A stretch of 64,000 bases of DNA from Clostridium chrysemydis (GCF_015234215.1 NZ_JADEKP010000007.1:29013-93012), one strand, 5' to 3'; positions 37,021 through 45,345 are shown, counted from the stretch's first letter. The notes: a model not told the origin generated them from the letters alone. Translations and numbers: made by a program.

Positions 37021-37881
37021 GTGATAAAAATTAATAAGTACCTTAAAGAATATATAACATTAAAAAAGAATTACGAGCGTCAGGGCGGGGATAGCACAAG
37101 TGTGCTTGCACTTTATGAATTTAAGGACAGACTTTCAGTAATTGAGGGGACAGAAGCAAAAAGTGTATTAGTTGATGTCTATCAACAGTTAGGAATGATG
37201 AAAAGTGCGTACCTCTTATTTTTGACTATTATAGAGCAAAGTAATAAGAAACAAATGAAAAAGCTTGCACTACTGCAAGAGCTCTGCAAAAGTGATGGTG
37301 ACAAATATGCTTTGCCAAGCTCTGAGATAGAAAGTGAGCAAACGGAATATAAGGAGCGATTAAAACACTTGCCAAAGTTTCGATATCATCCTAATCCGCT
37401 TGGGACAGGCGTTTTTAAGGAGGGAGAGGCGAGAGTTTGCCCTTGTTGTGGTAATAAGAGCACAGTTTATTATTGCATCATGCCATATTGCATCGAAACG
37501 GTTGAATACCTCTGCCCCACTTGCATTGCAAACGGCGAAGCAGCAAAAAAATATGATGCCAGCTTTGTTCAAGATGCCGAGTGGGTAGGTGAGATAGATA
37601 ACGAAAAGGATGATGAGCTTTTTAACCGTACTCCAGGGTATTTAAGCTGGCAGGGGGAACACTGGCTTTCCTGCTGTGGCGATTACTGCGCTTATTTAGG
37701 TACAGTAGGAACAAGGGAGCTAAAAGTTATGGATATCGCCGATAAGGTTTTTGCTGAGTATGCTACACGAGACGAGTTTGAGTGTATTGAAGAATATCTG
37801 GTAAAGGATGGCTCGCTTTGTGGATATTTATTTCGTTGCCTTCATTGTGGCAAATACCAAATTTGGGTAGATGCGGATTAA
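37021..37881 (+). CDS. CbrC family (UPF0167) protein with N-terminal extension
   Basis: The C-terminal 180 residues match UPF0167/CbrC: LPKFRYHPNPLGTGVF, zinc-ribbon cysteines CPCCGNKS and LCPTC, DAEWVGEID, FNRTPGYLSWQGEHWLSCCGDYCAYLG and a final LFRCLHCGKYQIWVD. E. coli CbrC is linked to colicin E2 tolerance. The first 100 residues are an added helical region. The GTG at 37021 overlaps the GAGGTG ribosome binding site; a start at the ATT codon 37030, correctly spaced from it, would give MNKYLKEY and suggests a decayed ATG. The DNA (about 37040-37880) is visibly richer in G and C than its neighbours, a sign of recent transfer. Confidence 0.72.
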   Translation: MIKINKYLKEYITLKKNYERQGGDSTSVLALYEFKDRLSVIEGTEAKSVLVDVYQQLGMMKSAYLLFLTIIEQSNKKQMKKLALLQELCKSDGDKYALPSSEIESEQTEYKERLKHLPKFRYHPNPLGTGVFKEGEARVCPCCGNKSTVYYCIMPYCIETVEYLCPTCIANGEAAKKYDASFVQDAEWVGEIDNEKDDELFNRTPGYLSWQGEHWLSCCGDYCAYLGTVGTRELKVMDIADKVFAEYATRDEFECIEEYLVKDGSLCGYLFRCLHCGKYQIWVDAD

Positions 37882-37894
37882 CGGAAGCTATAAA

Positions 37895-38416
37895 ATGAGA
37901 AAGCCTGAAGATATTTTTGGACATATGACTTGGAATATTGATGGAATGGCATTTGGATCTGATGCAGCTGGTGGTGAATTTGTTTCGTTATCAGACGGAA
38001 CTATTGGTTTCAACAGTTCAGAGGGAGAGATAGGTCGTATAGCAGAAAATATGAAAGAATTATTTGGATTATTAATTAATTGCCCCTGTTTTAAGGATTT
38101 CTTGGTTGATGATATTTACAAAGACGATATTTCTCTTAAAAAGTGTGCTGAAGCTATTGAAGCACAATATAGAGATGATTTTAATTCTATTGGCATATAC
38201 GATTGGGATAGTGTAAAAGAGGAAATTTCAAAAGAGTTAGGTTTTTCTGTTGATTATTCTATATATGATACTACACTAAAAAAATTTTATAATGCAGGGA
38301 CACGAGAACCACAGTATAAGAGAACTTTTAAAGAAAATGATGTTATAAAAAAATCTAATTGTATTATTTCTAGGCCGATGGAAGAGTGGATAAAAAATAT
38401 GCTTAGCGAGTATTAA
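37895..38416 (+). CDS. Hypothetical SUKH-like protein, about 173 residues
   Basis: A soluble protein with a central motif, DAAGGEFVSLSDGTIGFNSSEGEIGRIAENM followed by LFGLLINCPCF, similar to the sheet region of SMI1/KNR4-type immunity proteins; the assignment is tentative. The ATG at 37895 with GGAAG upstream starts it at MRKPEDIF. An ATG at 37871, overlapping the CbrC stop, would add eight residues and cannot be excluded. It is transcribed with its neighbours in the immunity-like island. Confidence 0.55.
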   Translation: MRKPEDIFGHMTWNIDGMAFGSDAAGGEFVSLSDGTIGFNSSEGEIGRIAENMKELFGLLINCPCFKDFLVDDIYKDDISLKKCAEAIEAQYRDDFNSIGIYDWDSVKEEISKELGFSVDYSIYDTTLKKFYNAGTREPQYKRTFKENDVIKKSNCIISRPMEEWIKNMLSEY

Positions 38417-38441
38417 TATAAATATTAAGAGGAGTATAACT

Positions 38442-39008
38442 ATGTCAAAAATGAATAAATTTCAAAAAACCGCAGGTGGAACGATAGAGCTTGATTGGAA
38501 CTTAGTTGAGGAGGAAATTGGTTTTAAATTACATGATAATCTAAAAGACTTTTATTCACGAATACTAGGTAGTAAAAATAGAATACTAGGCAGTAAAAAT
38601 AAATCAGGTATTATTTCTGGAATAATAAAATTTAATCCCATTGAATTTGTAAAAAGATATGCAAATAAAGAAAACTGGCTAGATGATGCAAATAGTAATA
38701 ACAGTTATGCAGAGTTTACCCTTTGTCTTTTAGAGCAAACAAATGAAAAATATATTTTAGACTTTATTTACGAGGCATTTAGGGGAGAATGGACAGGTGG
38801 AAATGACTTTGGAGATAGAGCATATGTAGGTGAAATTTTTATTAATATAGGTCAAGTATCCATTCTTTTCAATAATGATACTGGAGAATTTGAATGGGTA
38901 GATTTTGGATATGGAAATTTTGATACATTTTCTGATAATCCATATGGTATAGTGGCTGATAATACTCAAGAGTTTCTTAATAAATTCAAGGTTGTAGATA
39001 TTGATTAG
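38442..39008 (+). CDS. SMI1/KNR4-like protein with in-frame tandem duplication
   Basis: A 188-residue soluble protein. The start reads WNLVEEEIGFKLHDNLKDFYSRILG, the usual beginning of SMI1/KNR4 (SUKH) domains, and later NDFGDRAYVGEIFINIGQVSILFNNDTGEFEWVDFGYG is typical of the immunity-associated subset. A 21-bp tandem repeat (38560-38580 and 38581-38601, one base different) duplicates RILGSKN in frame at the loop after the first helix. The ATG at 38442 follows AAGAGGAG. It probably binds and neutralises a toxin domain, by family analogy; no toxin is encoded nearby. Confidence 0.65.
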   Translation: MSKMNKFQKTAGGTIELDWNLVEEEIGFKLHDNLKDFYSRILGSKNRILGSKNKSGIISGIIKFNPIEFVKRYANKENWLDDANSNNSYAEFTLCLLEQTNEKYILDFIYEAFRGEWTGGNDFGDRAYVGEIFINIGQVSILFNNDTGEFEWVDFGYGNFDTFSDNPYGIVADNTQEFLNKFKVVDID

Positions 39009-39055
39009 TTAAACAGAATATATGATAGAGGTTGAAATAATAGGAGATTAAATTT

Positions 39056-39679
39056 ATGGGGAAAAATATAGATGAAAAAGATAGTAGAGGAAGGACTCTA
39101 CTTATAAACTCAATAGTTAAAAGAGAGCAAGTAGATTCAATAGAGTCTATAATAAAGGCTGGTGCGAATTTAGAGTTAAAAGATAAATTAGGGGATACTG
39201 CACTTAAAAAAGCTATAAAGTTTAAAAGGGTGGATGTAGTAGAGTTATTAATTAAAAATGGGGTCAATATTCAAAGCGAAAATATAGAAGATTCTCCTTG
39301 GTTTTTTGCTCGTAAAAATAAAAAAATTGCGGATATATTATCAGAAACAAAGGGAGCTATAAGGTTAACCTTAAATAAGGATGAAGAAAATATATTAGAA
39401 GAGCTTTTATATAATGAGGACATAGAGGATATATGCTCAAAAATAGAAAAGTTAGATTCAAAAGAGATATTACATGCAATTATATTAGAATATAATTATG
39501 ATGATGAGTTGCTACCTGTAGTAACTGTTTTAAAAAATGACAACTTAAAAGAAATAACAGCAATAGAAATAATAGAATTACTAACAGATGGAGATATATC
39601 AGATTTAAAAATTTCTTATGAAAAAATATTTAACCTAATTAATAATAAATATTCAGATTTAATATCTAGGCTTAAATAA
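39056..39679 (+). CDS. Ankyrin-repeat protein, 207 residues
   Basis: The N-terminal half has about three ankyrin repeats: DEKDSRGRTLLINSIVKRE, SIIKAGANLELKDKLGDTAL and VVELLIKNGVNIQSENIED. The C-terminal half (about 115-207) is helical and shows no repeat. Ankyrin repeats mediate protein contacts; in toxin-immunity loci they commonly serve as immunity proteins. The ATG at 39056 follows AGGAG with 8-10 base spacing. A second, unrelated-length ankyrin gene lies 206 bases downstream. Confidence 0.72.
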   Translation: MGKNIDEKDSRGRTLLINSIVKREQVDSIESIIKAGANLELKDKLGDTALKKAIKFKRVDVVELLIKNGVNIQSENIEDSPWFFARKNKKIADILSETKGAIRLTLNKDEENILEELLYNEDIEDICSKIEKLDSKEILHAIILEYNYDDELLPVVTVLKNDNLKEITAIEIIELLTDGDISDLKISYEKIFNLINNKYSDLISRLK

Positions 39680-39715
39680 TATGTACTTAGATTGCTAAAT
39701 TTAGAAGGAGATTTT

Positions 39716-39882
39716 ATGAGAAATATACAAACTATAAAAAATCAGATTGGTAAAAGAGGCTACTTAAATAGTGATATTTATAGAGAGGCAATGATAAATA
39801 TGAGGTTTGAATATATGTATCTTTAATGAGTAAAGAGGAAATAGATAAAAATCTTGATGTCTTGTTTAAGAGAGGAGTTTAA
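39716..39882 (+). pseudogene. Small broken gene between two ankyrin genes
   Basis: A 36-codon ORF (39716-39826, ATG after AGAAGGAG) ends in TAATG, and an 18-codon ORF (39826-39882) starts in another frame at that ATG, reading MSKEEIDKNLDVLFKRGV. They could be a translationally coupled pair, but a single frameshift would join them into one protein of about 55 residues, which I think more likely. Family not recognised. Confidence 0.4.
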
Positions 39883-39884
39883 TT

Positions 39885-40760
39885 ATGGAAAAAGATAACT
39901 CTTTGCTCTATGCATGCTATATAAATGATATGGATTTGATTAAAGAGAGAATAGTAGGTGTAACATCTGCTCAATTAAAAAAGAGTACTATAGAAACAGG
40001 TACACCATTGCATGCTGCTGCTAAAAATGGAAATATAGAAGCGATTGATCTTTTATTATCAGCTGGTGCAGATATAGAAAAAGGGAATTTTATGAAAAAT
40101 AGTCCGTTACTTACTTGTATAGAAGAAAGAAAATTAGATATAGCGAAATATTTGATTGAAAAGGGTGCAAATGTTAATAAAAAGGGATGCCAAAACAGAA
40201 ATGCGCTAAGTCAGTTGATACTATATGCTTGGGATAAAAACTTTGCAGAGTTTTTAGTAGAGAAGGGATGTTTAGTTAATTCAACTTCAGTAGATAAGAC
40301 ACCCCTATTAGAAGATGCAGCGATAACCAATAACTGTGATGCAATAGCTTTTTTATTGGAAAATGGCATAGACTTAGCGAATTTAAATAAATCACTTTGC
40401 TTTGCAATTATTTATAATGCACCAAAAGCAATAAGTTATCTAATAGAACTGGGAGCTGATTTAGATTCGATGTATAAAAGCTGTAAGGGTGTTTACAAGT
40501 CACTTTATCACGATACTTTAGTGCTTGATAATCGTGGTGATAGAAGAGAAACAATCAAAATTCTTCTTGAGGCTGGTGCTGATTTTAAAACGGAACCTGT
40601 AAGAGTAGTAACGACTCTTACTCTTGAAAAAACAAAACTAAGTCCTTATGAATATGCTAAGGAACGACTTTCTAAATATCCAGAAGATACATTTATAGCT
40701 AAGAATTTAGAATTGATAGAAGAATATAAAAATAAAAGGATTCCAGTTGGAGAACTTTAA
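39885..40760 (+). CDS. Ankyrin-repeat protein, 291 residues
   Basis: At least five ankyrin repeats span most of the protein: ETGTPLHAAAKNGNIEAIDLLLSAGADIEKG, KNSPLLTCIEERKLDIAKYLIEKGANVNKKG, NRNALSQLILYAWDKNFAEFLVEKG, DKTPLLEDAAITNNCDAIAFLLENG and a final TIKILLEAGADFKTEPV. No signal peptide or catalytic domain. The ATG at 39885 follows AGAGGAG. It is the last gene of the immunity-like island and ends at a terminator. Confidence 0.82.
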   Translation: MEKDNSLLYACYINDMDLIKERIVGVTSAQLKKSTIETGTPLHAAAKNGNIEAIDLLLSAGADIEKGNFMKNSPLLTCIEERKLDIAKYLIEKGANVNKKGCQNRNALSQLILYAWDKNFAEFLVEKGCLVNSTSVDKTPLLEDAAITNNCDAIAFLLENGIDLANLNKSLCFAIIYNAPKAISYLIELGADLDSMYKSCKGVYKSLYHDTLVLDNRGDRRETIKILLEAGADFKTEPVRVVTTLTLEKTKLSPYEYAKERLSKYPEDTFIAKNLELIEEYKNKRIPVGEL

Positions 40761-40781
40761 AAATAAATAGATATTATACAG

Positions 40782-40805
40782 AGTGGCTAAAGCCACTTTT
40801 TTTTC
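40782..40805 (+). terminator. Rho-independent terminator closing the immunity-like island
   Basis: AGTGGCT (40782-40788) pairs with AGCCACT (40791-40797) over a 2-base spacer, then eight or more Ts. Confidence 0.82.
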
Positions 40806-40824
40806 GTTTAAATAAAATATTATA

Positions 40825-40880
40825 TTGACAGTCATACTACTTAGTAATACTATATAGAGGTAGTAAGTAATACTAAATAG
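40825..40880 (+). promoter_or_regulatory. padR promoter with direct-repeat operator
   Basis: TTGACA (40825-40830) and TACTAT (40848-40853) have 17-bp spacing. A 16-base direct repeat follows, TAGTAATACTATATAG (40842-40857) and AAGTAATACTAAATAG (40865-40880), 14 of 16 identical, with a 23-bp period, overlapping the -10. PadR repressors usually bind their own promoter, so this is the likely operator. Confidence 0.6.
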
Positions 40881-40909
40881 TAAAATGAAAAAATGATGAG
40901 GTGATTTAT

Positions 40910-41233
40910 TTGGAAAATATAACAGAAATGCTAAAAGGGATACTAGAAGGTTGTGTCCTTGAAATAATAAGCCATGAAGAGATATATGGATACGAGATTA
41001 CAAAGAGGCTAAATGCACTTGGATTTAAAGATGTTGTAGATGGAACTGTCTACACTATTTTAGTTAGACTTGAAAAGAATAAATTAGTAGAAACTACTAA
41101 AAAGCCATCGGAGATGGGGCCTCCTAGAAAGTTCTTCACCTTAAATGATGCAGGAAAAGAAGAATTAAAAAACTTTTGGGAAAAGTGGGAGTTTGTTTCA
41201 GGAAAGATAAATCAACTAAAGGGAGGGATTTAA
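40910..41233 (+). CDS. PadR family transcriptional regulator
   Basis: A 107-residue winged-helix regulator with the short PadR-s2-type form: VLEIISHEEIYGYEITKRLNALGFKDVVDGTVYTILVRLEKNKLVETTKKPSEMGPPRKFFTLNDAGKEEL. The TTG at 40910 is chosen as start because GAGGTG lies at correct spacing; the GTG nine bases earlier is inside the ribosome binding site. It is followed after one base by two DUF1048 genes, the common PadR-DUF1048 operon. Direct repeats in the promoter suggest autorepression. The inducing ligand is unknown. Confidence 0.9.
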   Translation: MENITEMLKGILEGCVLEIISHEEIYGYEITKRLNALGFKDVVDGTVYTILVRLEKNKLVETTKKPSEMGPPRKFFTLNDAGKEELKNFWEKWEFVSGKINQLKGGI

Positions 41234-41234
41234 T

Positions 41235-41594
41235 ATGTTTGATAAATTTATAAAATTAGTAATTGGTGATTTAGATGAAAAACGTGAATACAAGCAGATG
41301 ATGAAAAGAGTTGAAGAACTTCCGGAAGACTATAGATTTGCCTTTAAGAAAATTCAAAAATATATGTACACAGTAGGAGCGCCAAACGGTGATATAAGCA
41401 TATTTAAAGACTTAAATATGTTTAATGAATTAATCGGGTTATTTCAAACTAGCGCATTTGATAAAAAGCCTGTGACAGAGGTTGTAGGAAATGATGTTAG
41501 TAAGTTTTGTGATGAATTTATGGAAGCTTTTAGCGATAATTCAGAAACTATAAAAGAAAAAATAAATAAGGAAATTAAAGAAAAACTTAAATAA
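41235..41594 (+). CDS. DUF1048 family protein
   Basis: A 119-residue helical, charged protein of the DUF1048 family; motifs are MKRVEELPEDYRFAFKKIQKYMY and DVSKFCDEFMEAF. These proteins occur next to PadR regulators in Firmicutes and may modulate them or act as small effector-binding partners, but no function is established. It begins one base after padR and is followed by a paralogue sharing about a third of its residues. Confidence 0.85.
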   Translation: MFDKFIKLVIGDLDEKREYKQMMKRVEELPEDYRFAFKKIQKYMYTVGAPNGDISIFKDLNMFNELIGLFQTSAFDKKPVTEVVGNDVSKFCDEFMEAFSDNSETIKEKINKEIKEKLK

Positions 41595-41607
41595 AGGAGG
41601 GGTAACT

Positions 41608-41955
41608 TTGATTAAATTTATTAAAAAAATGATCAATGACAAAAAAGAATATAAAAATCAAATGGAAAGAAAAGAAAAATTACCAGAGGATTATAAATTT
41701 GTCTTTGATAAAATACAAGAGTATATTTGGAGATTTGCTTCAGGAGACGGATCTGAAATGCTAAAAGTACAAGGTGACTTATTAGATTTATTTGAATATA
41801 GTGCATTAGAAGGTAAAAAGGTTTTAGAGGTAACTGGGGATGATGTTATTGGATTTTCAGATGAGCTTTTAAGTGGTAGTAAAAAGTGGACTGACAGGTA
41901 TGCTGAAAGATTAAATAAAGAAATTATAAATAATGCTAAGAAAGACAATAAATAA
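41608..41955 (+). CDS. DUF1048 family protein (paralogue of the preceding gene)
   Basis: A 115-residue protein with the same pattern as its upstream neighbour: RKEKLPEDYKFVFDKIQEYIWRF and GDDVIGFSDELLSGS. The TTG at 41608 follows AAAGGAGGGG and is the best start. Tandem duplication followed by divergence is likely. It is the last gene of the padR operon; the following DNA is the T-box region. Confidence 0.85.
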   Translation: MIKFIKKMINDKKEYKNQMERKEKLPEDYKFVFDKIQEYIWRFASGDGSEMLKVQGDLLDLFEYSALEGKKVLEVTGDDVIGFSDELLSGSKKWTDRYAERLNKEIINNAKKDNK

Positions 41956-42048
41956 AATTATCAATAGATTTAACTATTAATAAGTAAAATAGAATATTAA
42001 AACAGCTCCTATTAACAGATTATTAATAAAAATAGTTATAAAAAAATA

Positions 42049-42076
42049 TTGACAATTATTTTCCATATTGTATACT
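42049..42076 (+). promoter_or_regulatory. Promoter of the cysteine T-box operon
   Basis: TTGACA (42049-42054) and TATACT (42071-42076) with 16-bp spacing, just before the T-box leader. Confidence 0.7.
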
Positions 42077-42082
42077 ATAAAT

Positions 42083-42343
42083 CATAGTAATCCTATCGGA
42101 ATAGTTATAATAGCGTTGAAGAAGAGAGTAATATTTTTTAGAAGTCTACAGAGAGAAGGAGTAGCTGAGAACCTTTGATGAAGAAAAATATGAAGTGCAC
42201 TTTGGAGCTAATCTTTGAAATAGTAGTAGAAGATAAGGGGAGCCCTATATAGCCTTGAAAGAGAGACAATACATATTGTCTAACCTAGAGTGGAACCGCG
42301 GAGTTTTAGCTTCGTCTCTTATTAAGAGACGAGGCTTTTTTTT
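42083..42343 (+). promoter_or_regulatory. T-box leader, predicted tRNA-Cys specifier (UGC)
   Basis: The leader carries an AGTA/GAA loop E (5' side near 42130), the AGAGA bulge (about 42150), the GCTGAGAACC apical loop region, and GAAG-TGC-ACTTTGGAGC, with specifier UGC at 42196-42198. The alignment to the Trp leader in this window, GAA-TGG-ACTT, fixes the specifier position. The T-box AGAGTGGAACCGCGG is at 42287-42301, and the terminator hairpin 42308-42343 has a 12-bp stem. Uncharged tRNA-Cys would favour antitermination and transporter expression when cysteine is scarce. Confidence 0.85.
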
Positions 42344-42386
42344 ATATCCAAAATTCGCTTTAAGTAAATAAAAAGGGGGGATAAAA

Positions 42387-43052
42387 ATGGGATTAGACAT
42401 AGATTTTATGATAAAAAACATTTCAGTATTTTTAGATGCTATGAAAATAACTCTAGAAATCGCTTTTTTAGGAATAGTTTTATCATTGATAATAGGAATA
42501 ATAACAAGTAATTTAATTTATTTTAAAGTCCCAGTTTTAAGTAAGATATCAAAAATATATATAGAACTTTCAAGGAACACACCTTTATTAATCCAATTAT
42601 TCTTTTTGTATTACGGATTAACTAAGTTTGGAATTAGTTTTTCAGGATTTGAGTGTGGAGTTATAGGGTTATCATTTTTAGGGGGAAGTTATATGTCTGA
42701 AAGTATTAGGGCAGGTCTTGAAGCAGTACCAAAGGGGCAGATTGAATCTGGTATTAGCATAGGACTTAGTAAATTTCAAATATTTAGACTAATAATTCTT
42801 CCACAAGCATTTTCTATAGCAATACCAGCTATTGGAGCTAATAGTTTGTTTTTAATAAAAGAAACCTCTATAGTTGGATCTATTGCAGTAGCTGAGCTTA
42901 TGTTTGTTACTAAAGACATAATAGGTATGCAATACAAAACAAGCGAAGCTTTAGTTATGCTAATTATAGCTTATCTAATAATACTATTACCGATTTCTAT
43001 ATTTATAAGATATCTAGAAAAGAGAGGAAGGTATGCTGAATATGGGGTATGA
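42387..43052 (+). CDS. Polar amino acid ABC transporter permease 1 (predicted cysteine/cystine)
   Basis: A 221-residue permease of the His/Glu/Gln/Arg family with about five membrane helices. It shows SRNTPLLIQLFFLYYGLT, GGSYMSESIRAGLEAVPKGQIESG and the EAA-loop GLSKFQIFRLIILPQA, which contacts the ATPase. The ATG at 42387 follows AAAGGGGGG. It is directly downstream of the T-box leader and overlaps permease 2 by 20 bases, a translationally coupled pair. The substrate comes from the Cys specifier and the binding protein similarity. Confidence 0.9.
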   Translation: MGLDIDFMIKNISVFLDAMKITLEIAFLGIVLSLIIGIITSNLIYFKVPVLSKISKIYIELSRNTPLLIQLFFLYYGLTKFGISFSGFECGVIGLSFLGGSYMSESIRAGLEAVPKGQIESGISIGLSKFQIFRLIILPQAFSIAIPAIGANSLFLIKETSIVGSIAVAELMFVTKDIIGMQYKTSEALVMLIIAYLIILLPISIFIRYLEKRGRYAEYGV

Positions 43053-43710
43053 TGTAATATTTCAGGGAAAAAACTTTCTAAGACTTTTAGGTGGATTACT
43101 AGTAACAGCTGAAATTGCTTTTATTTCAGTAGTTATAGCATTAATCTTAGGAACTATATTTGGAGTAGTTATGAATTCAAAGTCTAAAGTTATTAGAATT
43201 ATTTCAAATATATATTTAGAGGCTATTAGGATAATACCTATCTTAGTTTGGTTGTTTGTTGGATATTTTGGGATATCAAGATTATTTAATATTCATATAG
43301 ACGGAGTTGTTGTTTCTATAGTTGTATTTTCACTTTGGGGAATAGCTGAAATGGGAGATTTAATGCGGGGCGCAATTAAATCTATACCTAAAATTCAAGA
43401 AGAATCAGCTATGGCAATAGGACTAAACAAAACTCAAATCTATAGATATATAATAATTCCGCAGGCTTTAAAAAGAGTAACTCCATCTGCTATTAATCTT
43501 TCTACTAGGATGATTAAGACAACCTCTCTTGTAATAATGATAGGAGTAGTTGAAGTAGTAAAGGTAGGACAGCAAGTAATAGAAGTATCAGCAGTTAAAT
43601 CACCTATGGCTACCTTTTGGGTGTATGGATTTATATTTTTCTTATATTTTATGATTTGTTATCCACTATCATTGTTATCAAAAAAATTAGAGAAAAGATG
43701 GGCATATTAA
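43033..43710 (+). CDS. Polar amino acid ABC transporter permease 2
   Basis: A 225-residue permease homologous to the first, with EAIRIIPILVWLFVGYFGIS, GIAEMGDLMRGAIKSIPKIQEESAMAIGLNKTQIYRYIIIPQALK as the EAA loop, and five predicted helices. It starts within the last codons of permease 1 (ATG 43033, after AGAGGAAG) and lies 12 bases before the ATPase. The two permeases form the heterodimeric channel. Confidence 0.9.
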   Translation: MLNMGYDVIFQGKNFLRLLGGLLVTAEIAFISVVIALILGTIFGVVMNSKSKVIRIISNIYLEAIRIIPILVWLFVGYFGISRLFNIHIDGVVVSIVVFSLWGIAEMGDLMRGAIKSIPKIQEESAMAIGLNKTQIYRYIIIPQALKRVTPSAINLSTRMIKTTSLVIMIGVVEVVKVGQQVIEVSAVKSPMATFWVYGFIFFLYFMICYPLSLLSKKLEKRWAY

Positions 43711-43722
43711 GGAGGGGGATTA

Positions 43723-44451
43723 ATGAGTTTATTAAAGATTGATAATTTAGTAAAAAAGTATGATGACACTGAAGTTTTAAAAAATGTTTCTTTAGAAGTT
43801 TCAAAAGGTGAAGTTATAGTAGTGCTAGGGCCTTCAGGCTGTGGTAAGAGTACTTTATTAAGATGTATAAACGGCCTTGAAGAATTTTCAGGTGGGAAAA
43901 TATCTTTAGATGATAAAGAACTTGGAAAAGATTTATCTTGGAGAAATGCAAGAGGGAAGATAGGGATGGTTTTTCAAAGCTATGAACTATTCCCGCACCT
44001 AAATGTTATAGATAATATACTTTTAGGACCTATAAAATCTCAAAAAAGAGATAAAGATGAAGTTTTAAAAGAGGCTTTAAAACTTTTAAAGAGAGTTAAC
44101 CTTTCTGATAAGGAACTTGCCTTTCCAAGGCAACTATCGGGAGGGCAAAAACAAAGGATAGCTATAGTTAGAGCACTTTGTTTAAACCCAGAGATAATGC
44201 TTTTTGATGAAGTTACAGCAGCACTTGACCCTGAGATGGTTAGAGAAGTTTTAGATGTTATATTAGAACTTGCAAAAAGCGGTATGACGATGGTTATAGT
44301 TACTCATGAAATGAACTTTGCAAAAGAAGTTGCAGATAAGATAGTTTTTATGGATGAGGGAGAAATTAAAGAGATTTCAAATCCAAAAGAGTTTTTTGAA
44401 AATCCTAAGAGTGAAAGAGCTAAAAGCTTTTTAAATATCTTTAAGTATTAA
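43723..44451 (+). CDS. Polar amino acid ABC transporter ATPase
   Basis: A 242-residue GlnQ-type ATPase with Walker [10 protein letters not shown] (about residues 36-44), Q-loop [12 protein letters not shown], signature LSGGQKQR, Walker [15 protein letters not shown] and H-loop [13 protein letters not shown]. It energises the preceding permeases on the cytoplasmic face. AGGAGGGGG precedes the ATG at 43723. Confidence 0.93.
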   Translation: MSLLKIDNLVKKYDDTEVLKNVSLEVSKGEVIVVLGPSGCGKSTLLRCINGLEEFSGGKISLDDKELGKDLSWRNARGKIGMVFQSYELFPHLNVIDNILLGPIKSQKRDKDEVLKEALKLLKRVNLSDKELAFPRQLSGGQKQRIAIVRALCLNPEIMLFDEVTAALDPEMVREVLDVILELAKSGMTMVIVTHEMNFAKEVADKIVFMDEGEIKEISNPKEFFENPKSERAKSFLNIFKY

Positions 44452-44471
44452 ACAAAAAGGGGGCATTAAAT

Positions 44472-45299
44472 ATGAAAAAAATTAAAAAATTATTAGGGCT
44501 AGTTTTAATAGTAGGTGTAGTTGCAGGAGCTTTTGTAGGTTGTGGTAATTCAAAGGAATCAGGGTCTATAGAAGAAATAAAAGAAAAAGGTAAGATAAGA
44601 ATTGGGGTGTTTAGCGACAAACCGCCTTTTGGATACGTTGATAGTAATGGTGAAAACCAAGGCTATGACGTTGAAATAGGAAAGAGGTTAGCTAAGGATT
44701 TATTAGGTGATGAAAATAAAGCAGAGTTTGTTTTAGTAGAAGCTGCAAATAGAGTTGAGTATTTAGAGTCTAATAAGGTTGATGTTATTTTAGCAAATTT
44801 CACAGTTACAGATGAAAGAAAAGAAAAAGTAGATTTTGCAGATCCATATATGAAAGTAGGTCTTGGGGTAGTATCTAAAGATGGAAAAGTAAAATCAATA
44901 GATGATTTAAAAGGTAAAAAGGTCCTTGTTAATAAAGGGACTACAGCAGAGAGCTATTTAACTAAAAATTATAAAGATATAGAGCTTTTAAAGTTTGAAC
45001 AAAACACAGAAACTTTCCAAGCTTTACTAGATGGAAGAGGCGATGCTTTAGCACACGATAACACTTTAGTTTTAGCTTGGGCTAGACAAAATCCAGGATA
45101 TGAAGTTGGAATTAAATCTTTAGGGGAGCAAGATATGATTGCACCTGCAGTTAGAAAAGGCAACACTGAATTATTAAATTGGATAAATGAAGATTTGACT
45201 AAACTTAAAAAAGAAGGAGTTATAAAAGAAGCTTATGAAAAAACTTTAAAACCAGCTTATGGGGATTCAATAAAAGCTGAGGATATAATAGTTAGTTAA
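44472..45299 (+). CDS. Cysteine-binding-type ABC transporter lipoprotein
   Basis: A 275-residue lipid-anchored substrate-binding protein, with signal peptide and lipobox ending at Cys24 (GAFVGCG). The mature domain is a type 2 periplasmic fold with IRIGVFSDKPPFGYVDSNGENQGYDVEIGKRLA, VDVILANFTVTDERKEKVDFADPYM and VLVNKGTTAESYLTKNY, followed by FEQNTETFQALLDGRGDALAHDNTLVLAWA. These blocks closely resemble the Campylobacter CjaA cysteine-binding protein from memory. With the UGC T-box upstream, cysteine (or cystine) is the likely ligand. It is the last gene of the operon. Confidence 0.9.
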   Translation: MKKIKKLLGLVLIVGVVAGAFVGCGNSKESGSIEEIKEKGKIRIGVFSDKPPFGYVDSNGENQGYDVEIGKRLAKDLLGDENKAEFVLVEAANRVEYLESNKVDVILANFTVTDERKEKVDFADPYMKVGLGVVSKDGKVKSIDDLKGKKVLVNKGTTAESYLTKNYKDIELLKFEQNTETFQALLDGRGDALAHDNTLVLAWARQNPGYEVGIKSLGEQDMIAPAVRKGNTELLNWINEDLTKLKKEGVIKEAYEKTLKPAYGDSIKAEDIIVS

Positions 45300-45302
45300 A
45301 AA

Positions 45303-45345
45303 ATAGAGGCATCATTAAATTAGTTTAATGATGTCTTTAATTTAT
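45303..45345 (+). terminator. Rho-independent terminator after the cysteine transporter
   Basis: AGAGGCATCATTAAA (45305-45319) pairs with TTTAATGATGTCTTT (45324-45338, one G-U), with a T-rich tail. Confidence 0.8.
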
